Shown here: positions 1 to 5,687 of the stretch, piece by piece | Position numbering within the stretch: position 1 is the stretch's first letter | Layout of the letters: every line of letters starts with the position of its first letter | Origin: an uncultured Collinsella sp. | Lineage (GTDB): Bacteria > Actinomycetota > Coriobacteriia > Coriobacteriales > Coriobacteriaceae | Reading direction: 5' to 3' | NCBI GenBank assembly: GCA_902495155.1 | Contig: CABUWD010000119.1 | Location: 1-6,244, forward strand | DNA length: 6,244 nucleotides | Translations under genes and position numbers: made by a program | The notes under the pieces: model-generated | The model's database searches: none | What the model was told of the DNA's origin: nothing | The model's input: the letters and a program-made list of their open reading frames with translations, nothing else

Positions 1-1
1 A

Positions 2-1015
2 CATGTGGCCGAGCTCATTGCCGAGGCGTTCCTTGATGGTAAGCGTCATATCCGCACCAATGAGCATGAGGATACGGATGCCATGAGCATGCCGTGGCAT
101 CGCGAGACCCAGTATCACGACTGGGTGCCCATCATGACGGGCTGCAATAATTTCTGCACCTATTGCATCGTGCCGTACGTGCGCGGTCGCGAAAAAAGTC
201 GCCCCTTCGAGGAGATTGTCGACGAGGTTACCGGTCTGGTGCGCCAGGGCGTGCGCGAGATCACACTGCTGGGCCAAAACGTTAACTCATATGGTCGCGA
301 TCTGTTTGGCAAGCCTCGTTTTGCCGATTTGCTGCGTGCCGTGGGCGATACGGGTGTAGAGCGTATCTTCTTTACTTCCTCGCACCCCAAAGACCTGCTG
401 CCCGAGACTATCGACGCTATGGCTGAGACGCCTGCCGTCATGCCGCAGCTGCACTTGGCAGTTCAGTCGGGCTCAACTCGCATCCTTAAAGAGATGAATC
501 GTCGCTATACGCGCGAGGATTATCTGGGCCTGGTCGATCGCATCCGCAATCGCATGCCCGATATCGCGCTTTCGACCGATATCATCGTGGGTTTCCCCGG
601 CGAGACCGAGGAAGACTTTGAGCAGACGCTCTCGCTCGCCGAGACGGTCCGTTATGCTCAGGCCTATACGTTTATCTACTCCAAGCGCGCCGGTACTCCG
701 GCCGCCGAGATTGACGATCCCACGCCGCATGAGGTGATTCTTGAGCGCTTCAACCGTCTGGTGAAGGTTATCGAGACCACTGCGCACGAGTATAACCAGG
801 GTGAGCTTCACACCGTCGTGCCGGCGCTTATTGAGGGTACGAGCAAAAAGAATGACGCGGTGCTGCTGGGCAAGAGTCCTAAGAATCAGACCGTTCATGC
901 ACCGATTCCCGAGGGCTACAGCATCGATCAGTTGATTGGCAAGATTGTCGATGTTGACATCGATGTTGCCAAGACGTGGTATCTGTCCGGATCCGTTGTG
1001 GGCGAGCCGCGCTAA
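2..1015 (+). CDS. miaB: MiaB, tRNA-2-methylthio-N6-dimethylallyladenosine synthase (5' end cut off by window)
   Basis: A radical-SAM methylthiotransferase that adds the 2-methylthio group to i6A37 in tRNAs reading UNN codons, completing the modification begun by MiaA. The frame is open to the window edge, so the N-terminal domain with the auxiliary-cluster cysteines is missing; the GTG at position 5 is internal. Numbering from that GTG, the radical-SAM motif CNNFCTYC has Cys47, Cys51 and Cys54. It is followed by LLGQNVNSYG (88-97), a QSGS loop (154-157), STDIIVGFPGE (190-200) and YTFIYSKRAGTPAA (221-234). The C-terminus (about 265-331) looks like the TRAM RNA-binding domain. The usual HLPxQSGS motif reads HLAVQSGS here. 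The stop shares its last base with the miaA start, so the two consecutive-step enzymes are probably translationally coupled. MiaB is favoured over the related MtaB or RimO because of the motifs and the adjacent miaA. Confidence 0.95.
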   Translation, partial: HVAELIAEAFLDGKRHIRTNEHEDTDAMSMPWHRETQYHDWVPIMTGCNNFCTYCIVPYVRGREKSRPFEEIVDEVTGLVRQGVREITLLGQNVNSYGRDLFGKPRFADLLRAVGDTGVERIFFTSSHPKDLLPETIDAMAETPAVMPQLHLAVQSGSTRILKEMNRRYTREDYLGLVDRIRNRMPDIALSTDIIVGFPGETEEDFEQTLSLAETVRYAQAYTFIYSKRAGTPAAEIDDPTPHEVILERFNRLVKVIETTAHEYNQGELHTVVPALIEGTSKKNDAVLLGKSPKNQTVHAPIPEGYSIDQLIGKIVDVDIDVAKTWYLSGSVVGEPR

Positions 1016-1953
1016 TGATTTCTCACGGGGCAAGCCTTTCTGCCGTTGCGATTGTCGGTCCGACCGCGGTTGGTAAAAGTGATGTCGCAGATCGTTTAGC
1101 GGCTCGTCTTTCGTCCGAAGTGCTGTCGTGTGACGCGATGCAAATCTATCGAGGCATGGATATCGGCACTGCCAAGATGGCACCAGAGGAATGCGCGGCG
1201 CCTCTACGCCTGGTCGATATTGTTGAACCGGGCGTTGCATATTCTGCAGCGTTGTATCAGGCAGACGCTCGTGTACATGTTGAGCGCTTGCTGGGCGAGG
1301 GCCGCCTACCGGTGTTTTGCGGGGGTACGGGCTTGTATCTCAAGGCGGCCCTGGATGAGATGGATTTTCCCTCGGGCGAACTTGAGGACGATCGCCGCGC
1401 GGGGTATCAGGAGCTTGTCGAGCGCATTGGCGAGGAAGCGCTGCACGCGCTGCTTGCCGAGCGTGACCCCGAGTCCGCCGCGGTCATCCACCCCCATGAT
1501 GTTCGTCGCGTGATTCGCGCGCTGGAAATGCACGATGATGGCGTGTCCTACGCGCAGCAAAAGTTGCAGTTTAGTGTTCCGCGCGAGCATTATCACGCTC
1601 TGTGGTTTGGATTGATGCGTAATCGCGAGGCGCTTTACGAGCGCATTAACCTTCGCGTCGATCTGATGTTTGAGCAGGGTCTTGTTGATGAGGTTCGTGG
1701 TCTTATGGACAAGGGGCTGGGAGATGCCCTGACTTCGATGCAGGCGATTGGCTATAAAGAGATTATCGATGCCTTTAACGGCGTGATTTCTATGGATGAG
1801 GCTCGCGAACTCATCAAGATTCGTTCGCGTCGCTATGCCAAGCGTCAGCTTTCGTGGTTTAAACGCGATGACCGCATCGTGTGGTTCGATATGGACGAGT
1901 TTACGATCGATGAGGTCGTTGATGACATCCTTCACCGTATCGAGGCGGCCTAA
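1015..1953 (+). CDS. miaA: MiaA, tRNA dimethylallyltransferase
   Basis: Transfers the dimethylallyl group from DMAPP to N6 of A37 in tRNAs reading UNN codons, giving i6A, the substrate of MiaB. The 312-residue product has the normal family length. Visible motifs are the P-loop GPTAVGKS (15-22), the SCDAMQIYRGMDIGTAK region (38-54; Asp40 and Gln43 fit the conserved D-S-x-Q segment), GGTGLYLKA (103-111), HPHDVRRVIRALE (159-171), SMQAIGYKE (241-249) and SRRYAKRQLSWFKR (271-284). I chose the ATG at 1015 because it overlaps the miaB stop by one base (TAATG) and places the P-loop at the usual distance from the N-terminus. A 13-codon longer reading from GTG 976 would run inside miaB and adds nothing conserved. 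No strong Shine-Dalgarno precedes it, which is consistent with coupling to miaB. Confidence 0.96.
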   Translation: MISHGASLSAVAIVGPTAVGKSDVADRLAARLSSEVLSCDAMQIYRGMDIGTAKMAPEECAAPLRLVDIVEPGVAYSAALYQADARVHVERLLGEGRLPVFCGGTGLYLKAALDEMDFPSGELEDDRRAGYQELVERIGEEALHALLAERDPESAAVIHPHDVRRVIRALEMHDDGVSYAQQKLQFSVPREHYHALWFGLMRNREALYERINLRVDLMFEQGLVDEVRGLMDKGLGDALTSMQAIGYKEIIDAFNGVISMDEARELIKIRSRRYAKRQLSWFKRDDRIVWFDMDEFTIDEVVDDILHRIEAA

Positions 1954-3242
1954 TGGCTCGGTTTCCCCTCGTTCCCACGGCGCCTGAGCCCGAACGTGCC
2001 GTTCTTGTCGGAGTTGAGTGGCGCGATAACGCCTGGCCTCTCGATCGTTCGCTTGACGAGCTTGAGCGCCTGGCCCATACGGCTGGCGCCCAGTGCGTGG
2101 CGCGTTTGTCGCAGCGTCTGGTTAAGCCATATCCAAAATCGTTTATCGGCTCCGGTAAGGTTGAGGAGCTTTGCGGGCTCGTGCATCGTATGGATGTCGA
2201 TGTTGTTATCTTCGACGACGATTTAACGCCCTCGCAGCAGTCTTATCTTGAGAAAGCCGTGGGCGAACCGGTTAAGATTATCGACCGCACGGCGTTGATT
2301 CTCGATATCTTTGGCCTGCACGCTCAGACCCGTGAGGGCCGCCTGCAGGTGCAGCTAGCCCAATTGCAGTATCTGTTGCCTCGCTTGCGCGGTATGTGGA
2401 GCCATCTTGCTAAAGAGCAGACACGCGGTGGCATTGGTTCGCGCTTTGGCCAGGGCGAAAGCCAGCTCGAGGTTGACCGACGTTTGATTCGCAACAAGAT
2501 TGCCGCGCTTCGTCGCGAGCTTAAGCAGGTTGAACAGCGCCGCGATGTCCAGTCAAAGAGTCGTATCGAGTCGCCGGCGTTTCGTGTTGCCTTAGCCGGT
2601 TATACCAATGCCGGTAAGTCGACGTTGCTCAATCGCCTGACTGGGTCTACGGTGTTTTCACAGGACAAATTGTTTGCCACGCTCGATCCGACGACGCGCT
2701 CGTATCGCTTACCCGGTGGTCGTGGTATGACCATTACCGATACCGTTGGCTTTATTCAAAAGCTACCGCATGGTCTCGTTGATGCCTTTAAGTCCACGCT
2801 GTCTGAGGTCCTTGGTGCCGACCTGATACTTAAAGTTGTGGATGCCTCCGACGAGGACTATGAGCGCCAGCTCGAGGCAGTCGATCGCGTTCTTGACGAG
2901 ATCGGTGCCGGCGAGCGTTTGACGCTTACGGTGTTCAATAAAATCGACCTACTCGATAGCGTCGATCGATTGAGTTTCCGTCGTCGCTATCCCGAGGCCG
3001 TGTTGTTCTCGGCCCAGACAGGCGAGGGGCTCGACGATCTCGTCGACCGAATTGCTCGTGAGGCGGCTGCCACCGATGTGTTGCTCTCCGCTGATATCCC
3101 GTATCGCGAGGGCGCCCTCATTACGCTGGTGCATGAGCAGGGAACCCTTCTGCATGAGGAATATCTAGAGGACGGCGTTCGCATTGTGGCAAAGATGCCG
3201 GCCCGAATCGCGCCGCGTCTTGAGCGCTATCGTACGGAGTAA
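1953..3242 (+). CDS. hflX: HflX, ribosome-associated GTPase
   Basis: A TRAFAC-class GTPase. Known HflX proteins bind the 50S subunit and split stalled or stressed ribosomes. The 429-residue protein has the N-terminal HflX domain (about 15-205), including FIGSGKVEEL (64-73), FDDDLTPSQQ (87-96) and the glycine-rich TRGGIGSRFGQGESQLE (157-173). The G domain follows: G1 GYTNAGKS (216-223), G2 region ATLDPTTR (242-249), G3 DTVGFI (263-268), G4 NKID (329-332) and G5 SAQTGEG (353-359), all intact. The start overlaps the miaA stop as TAATG, with a GAGG (1942-1945) seven bases upstream as a plausible ribosome-binding site. A miaA-hflX association is widespread in bacteria. The last 16 bp overlap the convergent DUF1624 gene, and no hairpin plus T-run terminator is visible after the stop. 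Confidence 0.96.
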   Translation: MARFPLVPTAPEPERAVLVGVEWRDNAWPLDRSLDELERLAHTAGAQCVARLSQRLVKPYPKSFIGSGKVEELCGLVHRMDVDVVIFDDDLTPSQQSYLEKAVGEPVKIIDRTALILDIFGLHAQTREGRLQVQLAQLQYLLPRLRGMWSHLAKEQTRGGIGSRFGQGESQLEVDRRLIRNKIAALRRELKQVEQRRDVQSKSRIESPAFRVALAGYTNAGKSTLLNRLTGSTVFSQDKLFATLDPTTRSYRLPGGRGMTITDTVGFIQKLPHGLVDAFKSTLSEVLGADLILKVVDASDEDYERQLEAVDRVLDEIGAGERLTLTVFNKIDLLDSVDRLSFRRRYPEAVLFSAQTGEGLDDLVDRIAREAAATDVLLSADIPYREGALITLVHEQGTLLHEEYLEDGVRIVAKMPARIAPRLERYRTE

Positions 3243-3931
3243 ACGAGCTCTAGCACGCCTAGAATGACAGGCTGATGGAGTAGGTAGAACGGTAAGGCAT
3301 GCCGACCGAGGACTGCGAGCGCCGGGATGGGATTGGCGTATGCCCATGCCGGCGCTTCGTGGCTTGATGCTTGTGCTGCCTGGGCAGTAAAGAAGCCGGT
3401 AAGGTACATAAAGACAAATGGAATGAGCGGATAGTAGTCTCCCGAAACAAAATCCGGGCCCGGGAATCCAAGCCATGCCAGGTAGGGGAGTGGGTAGACC
3501 GCCTTTGGAATGCCCCAGGTTAGGGTAAAAAGAACAAGGCATACTGCGATGCCCCACGTGCCCGGTAATTTTTGGAGTAACGGACGGGTGAGTGCAACCA
3601 CCGCGGTGCACGCCGCCATGCAATAAATGATGCCAAAGTTTACCGAATCGTCGACTGATACTAGTGTAGTTGCAATCCATACGACCAAAGCTGCGGCCGC
3701 GTATTTGAGGGCGCGCTTAACGTTATTGCGCGAGAGCGTGCACATCCAACCGGCGATAAACAAAAATACCCAGCTGATACTAGCGCGCCAGATATCCTGG
3801 AAAACCGTTTCGGTAAACCATGGCATATCCCATCCATATAGGTAGGCCAAATCGTAGCAGGCGTGAAAACCTGCCATCGATAGCATCGTAAACCCGCGGA
3901 TGGTATCAAATATGGTGATGCGTTTTTGCAT
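3227..3931 (-). CDS. DUF1624 / heparan-alpha-glucosaminide N-acetyltransferase-like membrane protein
   Basis: A 234-residue polytopic inner-membrane protein of the DUF1624 acyltransferase-like type; no substrate can be assigned. The N-terminus reads RITIFDTIRGFTMLSMAGFH, the family's D-x-x-R-G opening followed by a membrane-embedded His (His23). Other family-like blocks are FLFIAGW (56-62), NFGIIYCMA (98-106), DYYPLIPFVFMYLTGFF (165-181) and LGRHALPFYLLHQP (208-221). I count about seven hydrophobic segments, near 10-30, 48-66, 73-92, 99-116, 126-143, 166-184 and 204-230. The ATG overlaps the lexA stop by one base (TAATG), and no good Shine-Dalgarno precedes it, so translation is probably coupled to lexA and the gene should share LexA autoregulation. 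The 3' end runs 16 bp into the opposing hflX. The family call is fairly firm; any role in the SOS response is only inferred from position. Confidence 0.87.
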   Translation of the reverse strand: MQKRITIFDTIRGFTMLSMAGFHACYDLAYLYGWDMPWFTETVFQDIWRASISWVFLFIAGWMCTLSRNNVKRALKYAAAALVVWIATTLVSVDDSVNFGIIYCMAACTAVVALTRPLLQKLPGTWGIAVCLVLFTLTWGIPKAVYPLPYLAWLGFPGPDFVSGDYYPLIPFVFMYLTGFFTAQAAQASSHEAPAWAYANPIPALAVLGRHALPFYLLHQPVILGVLELVYSVR

Positions 3932-4575
3932 TACGAGAACCGGCGCATTAATCCGACAACCTTACCCAAAATAACGGGGTTCGTCGCATAGATGGGCTCC
4001 ATGGTGTCGTTCTCAGGCTGCAGGCGCACGCGCCCCTGCTCCTTGTAGAACGTCTTGACGGTCGCCGAGCCATCGCTCATGGCCACGACGATTTCGCCGT
4101 TCATGGCGCTCTTTTGCTCGCGAACGATAATGTAGTCACCGTTGTAGATGCCGACATTGATCATTGAGTTGCCGTGCACTTCAAGGATAAAGGAGCCCTG
4201 GTCTGTGGCGATTTCGGTCGGGATGGTAAAGGTGTCCTCGATATTTTGCTCGGCCAGAATGGGAATCCCAGCCGCGACGCGACCGACGAGCGGCAGTGAG
4301 ACCGTTCCGCGGGGCGCTGTGGGTTCATCGGATTTGGAAATCGAGACGGAGGATCCGTCCTCATCAAAAAGCTCTAGGGCGCGAGGCTTGGTGGCATCGC
4401 GCTTGAGCAGCCCTCGAGCCTCCAGGGCAGAGAGATGAGCATGCACCGTGCTGGGGGAGGAGAGGCCTACGGCCGATGCCATCTCGCGCACACTGGGCGG
4501 ATAGCCCTTCTCCTGCTGATATTCCTTGATGAAGTCGTAAATCTGCTGCTGACGCTTGGTAATTTTGCGAGCCAT
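3931..4575 (-). CDS. lexA: LexA, SOS-response repressor
   Basis: The repressor of the DNA-damage regulon, inactivated by RecA-stimulated self-cleavage. The 214-residue protein has an N-terminal winged-helix DNA-binding domain (about 1-70; KRQQQIYDFIKEYQ at 7-20, PPSVREMASAVGLSSPSTV at 26-44 as the recognition region) and a C-terminal S24-type peptidase domain. The scissile Ala102-Gly103 bond lies in VGRVAAGIP. The catalytic Ser137 is in GNSM and Lys174 in ATVK, so self-cleavage should be intact. The ATG at 4575 is chosen because AGAGAGGA lies seven bases upstream and MARKITKRQQ is a typical LexA start. An upstream in-frame extension to 4680 would translate through all three LexA boxes and is rejected. 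Autoregulation is expected, since one box lies between the probable -10 and the start and another overlaps the -35 region. The DUF1624 gene follows with a one-base overlap. Confidence 0.98.
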   Translation of the reverse strand: MARKITKRQQQIYDFIKEYQQEKGYPPSVREMASAVGLSSPSTVHAHLSALEARGLLKRDATKPRALELFDEDGSSVSISKSDEPTAPRGTVSLPLVGRVAAGIPILAEQNIEDTFTIPTEIATDQGSFILEVHGNSMINVGIYNGDYIIVREQKSAMNGEIVVAMSDGSATVKTFYKEQGRVRLQPENDTMEPIYATNPVILGKVVGLMRRFS

Positions 4576-4598
4576 CAGGGGATCCTCTCTGCCAATGT

Positions 4599-4612
4599 CA
4601 AACAAATGTTCG
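4599..4612. promoter_or_regulatory. LexA box A (lexA-proximal)
   Basis: CAAACAAATGTTCG matches the Gram-positive LexA operator CGAACRNRYGTTCG except at the second base. It starts 24 bp upstream of the lexA ATG, immediately downstream of the probable lexA -10 element. It would therefore cover the lexA transcription start and mediate autorepression. Confidence 0.88.
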
Positions 4613-4642
4613 ATTATTGCTTGACAGGAACAACTGTTCGAA
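4613..4642 (-). promoter_or_regulatory. Probable lexA promoter
   Basis: On the minus strand, AATAAT (4618-4613, five of six to TATAAT) could be the -10 element, with a poor -35 TTCGAA (4642-4637) 18 bp upstream. LexA box B overlaps the -35 and the spacer, and box A begins directly after the -10. The placement suits autoregulation, but the -35 is weak and the exact start is uncertain. Confidence 0.45.
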
Positions 4643-4648
4643 GATAAT
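4621..4648 (+). promoter_or_regulatory. Promoter of the LysM gene, LexA box in spacer
   Basis: A perfect -35 TTGACA (4621-4626), a 16-bp spacer and -10 GATAAT (4643-4648, five of six) point rightward. The 14-bp LexA box B fills nearly the whole spacer and box C sits at the predicted start, near 4655. This would give a leader of about 80 nt before the LysM gene. The arrangement predicts a strong promoter held tightly off by LexA. Confidence 0.75.
4627..4640. promoter_or_regulatory. LexA box B (central, shared)
   Basis: GGAACAACTGTTCG has intact GAAC and GTTCG half-sites and differs from the CGAAC-N4-GTTCG core only at the first base. It abuts the -35 and lies in the spacer of the rightward promoter, and it overlaps the presumed -35 of lexA. 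It can therefore control both directions. Confidence 0.9.
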
Positions 4649-4654
4649 AATAAC

Positions 4655-4668
4655 CGAACATTCGTTCT
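4655..4668. promoter_or_regulatory. LexA box C (LysM-gene side)
   Basis: CGAACATTCGTTCT matches the CGAAC-N4-GTTCG core except at the last base. It starts exactly 28 bp after box B and covers the predicted transcription start of the LysM gene. Confidence 0.87.
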
Positions 4669-4693
4669 CGCGCTAGACATTTTTGTCCGCGCG
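4669..4693 (+). other. Hairpin in the leader of the LysM gene
   Basis: CGCGC (4669-4673) pairs with GCGCG (4689-4693), and GACA (4676-4679) pairs with TGTC (4684-4687). The loop is TTTT, with a small TA/C internal bulge. It lies in the predicted 5' untranslated leader. No T-run follows, so it is not a typical terminator. Function unknown. Confidence 0.4.
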
Positions 4694-4735
4694 GCTTGAT
4701 AAAACTGTTCTCAGCAAAACACGCGAGAGGAGAAC

Positions 4736-5188
4736 ATGATGAACGCAACGGATATGGTCCAGGGAAACCTCGCCCTTAAGCTCGAGACGCCTGCGGCGCC
4801 GGCTTTCACGGTTGTTAAAGGCGGCCGATCTGGTTTCCAAACACTGCCTGGCAGGCCCGTCCGCAGCCAGTGCGTCGCCACGACTTCGGCCCCCGTTGCC
4901 CTAAAGGCTTCGACGATTGTCGCCCTAGCCGTTGCGCTCACGCTCTTCTTTGTACTTGCCACCTCGATCTTCAGCGCTCGTCACGCCGCATATGCCGAGT
5001 CGGTATCCAACGTTACCTACGAGACCGTCTGTGTTCAGTCTGGCGATTCCTTGTGGTCGCTAGCCCAGGAGCATCCGATTGAGGGTCTTTCCACGCAGGA
5101 GACCTCTGATATGATCCGCAACGTCAATCACCTGGAGCATGGCTCGCTCGATGCCGGTGCGCATCTTAAAGTTCCCGCACGTTCATAA
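4736..5188 (+). CDS. SOS-type membrane-anchored LysM protein (YneA/ChiZ-like putative division inhibitor)
   Basis: A 150-residue protein with a hydrophilic N-terminal segment (1-57), one membrane span (about 58-80, AVALTLFFVLATSIF core) and a C-terminal LysM domain (about 96-147) opening with VQSGDSLWSLAQEH. LysM domains bind peptidoglycan, and the predicted topology places it outside the membrane. An AYA just after the span (85-87) resembles a signal-peptidase site, so the LysM part might be released. Bacillus YneA and mycobacterial ChiZ (Rv2719c) share this plan, lie beside lexA and delay division after DNA damage. I infer the same role from architecture, the divergent lexA and the LexA-controlled promoter; sequence identity was not tested. 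AGGAG at 4728-4732 lies only three bases before ATG 4736 but six before ATG 4739, so the second ATG may be the true start. The 57-residue cytoplasmic tail is longer than in YneA as I recall it. Confidence 0.85.
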   Translation: MMNATDMVQGNLALKLETPAAPAFTVVKGGRSGFQTLPGRPVRSQCVATTSAPVALKASTIVALAVALTLFFVLATSIFSARHAAYAESVSNVTYETVCVQSGDSLWSLAQEHPIEGLSTQETSDMIRNVNHLEHGSLDAGAHLKVPARS

Positions 5189-5191
5189 GAT

Positions 5192-5221
5192 TTAAGTACC
5201 GTCGCATGGTACCCTTGTAAT
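5192..5221 (+). promoter_or_regulatory. Possible weak internal promoter for nrdR
   Basis: TGTAAT (5216-5221, five of six to TATAAT) has a poor -35 TTAAGT (5192-5197) 18 bp upstream. A transcript starting near 5228 would lack the left arm of the nrdR hairpin. This is weak sequence support only; read-through from the LysM promoter is the main alternative. Confidence 0.25.
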
Positions 5222-5244
5222 CGTTTTAGAGGAGGTACCATGCG
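5203..5244 (+). promoter_or_regulatory. Inverted repeat over the nrdR start codon
   Basis: CGCATGGTACC (5203-5213) and GGTACCATGCG (5234-5244) are perfect 11-bp complements separated by 20 nt. In RNA the right arm would sequester the nrdR ATG (5240-5242) and the last bases of its AGAGGAGGT ribosome-binding site (5228-5236). A competing small hairpin, GTACCGT (5196-5202) with ATGGTAC (5206-5212) and loop CGC, uses the same left-arm bases and would free the start. The dyad could instead be a DNA operator, as it flanks a TGTAAT -10-like element. Confidence 0.6.
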
Positions 5245-5683
5245 CTGTCCCAAATGCGGCAAGGCACATACCCGCGTCGTTGATTCCCGCATGCAGGAAT
5301 CAAATAACACCATCAAGCGCCGTCGCGAATGCTGCTCATGCAATTATCGCTTTACGACATTTGAGCGTTGTGAAGACCCTATCGAGGTCATTAAGTCAGA
5401 CGGATCCAAGCAACGGTTCGATCGCAATAAGCTGCTGGTCGGTTTGATGCGCGCCACGATCAAGCGAGATATCGACACTAAAAAGCTCAACGAGATCATT
5501 GACGATATTGAGGTTGAGCTTCGTTCCCGTACGCTCACGGCTGTTACGTCCCATGAGCTGGGCGATATGGTTCTTAAGCGGTTGGCCAAGATCGATAAAG
5601 TGGCCTACATCCGCTTTGCCTCGGTCTATCGCGATTTCAAAGACGTCGATGAGTTTCTGCAAGAGCTCGACAAGCTAAGGTGA
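5240..5683 (+). CDS. nrdR: NrdR, transcriptional repressor of ribonucleotide reductase genes
   Basis: A zinc-ribbon/ATP-cone repressor that senses ATP/dATP and represses nrd genes through NrdR boxes. The 147 residues match the usual family length. The N-terminal zinc ribbon has Cys3 and Cys6 (MRCPKCG) and Cys31 and Cys34 (ECCSC), followed by YRFTTFER (36-43). The extra Cys32 sits between the third and fourth ligands and is probably not one of them. VVDSR and IKRRRE (25-30) are typical. The ATP-cone runs about 47-137, starting IEVIKSDGSKQRFDRNKL. The start is fixed by AGAGGAGGT directly upstream. The gene lies 51 bp after the LysM gene and 4 bp before dut. No NrdR box was recognised in the window. 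The start codon lies in the right arm of a perfect inverted repeat, suggesting translational control. Confidence 0.97.
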   Translation: MRCPKCGKAHTRVVDSRMQESNNTIKRRRECCSCNYRFTTFERCEDPIEVIKSDGSKQRFDRNKLLVGLMRATIKRDIDTKKLNEIIDDIEVELRSRTLTAVTSHELGDMVLKRLAKIDKVAYIRFASVYRDFKDVDEFLQELDKLR

Positions 5684-5687
5684 TTTC

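Noticed and set aside
5..7. GTG as the true start of miaB
   Set aside because: The frame continues upstream to the window edge and the MiaB N-terminal domain would be absent, so the gene is cut by the window rather than short.
473..1240. 255-codon open frame on the minus strand
   Set aside because: It lies opposite miaB and the start of miaA, has no recognisable domain and reads as an antisense shadow of well-conserved genes.
1306..1935. 209-codon open frame on the minus strand
   Set aside because: Entirely antisense to miaA, whose motifs are all intact; no start signal or family features.
1991..2005. CGAAC...GTTCT resembling a LexA box inside hflX
   Set aside because: The half-sites are separated by five rather than four bases and it lies within coding sequence.
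3165..3680. 171-codon minus-strand frame overlapping the DUF1624 gene
   Set aside because: Out-of-frame shadow; the DUF1624 frame has family motifs, membrane segments and a coupled start.
4596..4601. Perfect TTGACA on the minus strand as a lexA -35
   Set aside because: Its -10 would fall on the lexA start codon, leaving no leader for the clear ribosome-binding site.
4576..4680. N-terminal extension of LexA by 35 codons
   Set aside because: It would translate through three LexA boxes and the promoter; MARKITKRQQ with AGAGAGGA upstream is the natural start.
4698..4711. Fourth LexA box upstream of the LysM gene (GATAAAACTGTTCT)
   Set aside because: Only the right half-site matches; the left half lacks GAAC and it is out of register with the 28-bp series.
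5189..5239. Intrinsic terminator between the LysM gene and nrdR
   Set aside because: The hairpins here lack a following T-run, and the larger one extends into the nrdR coding start.
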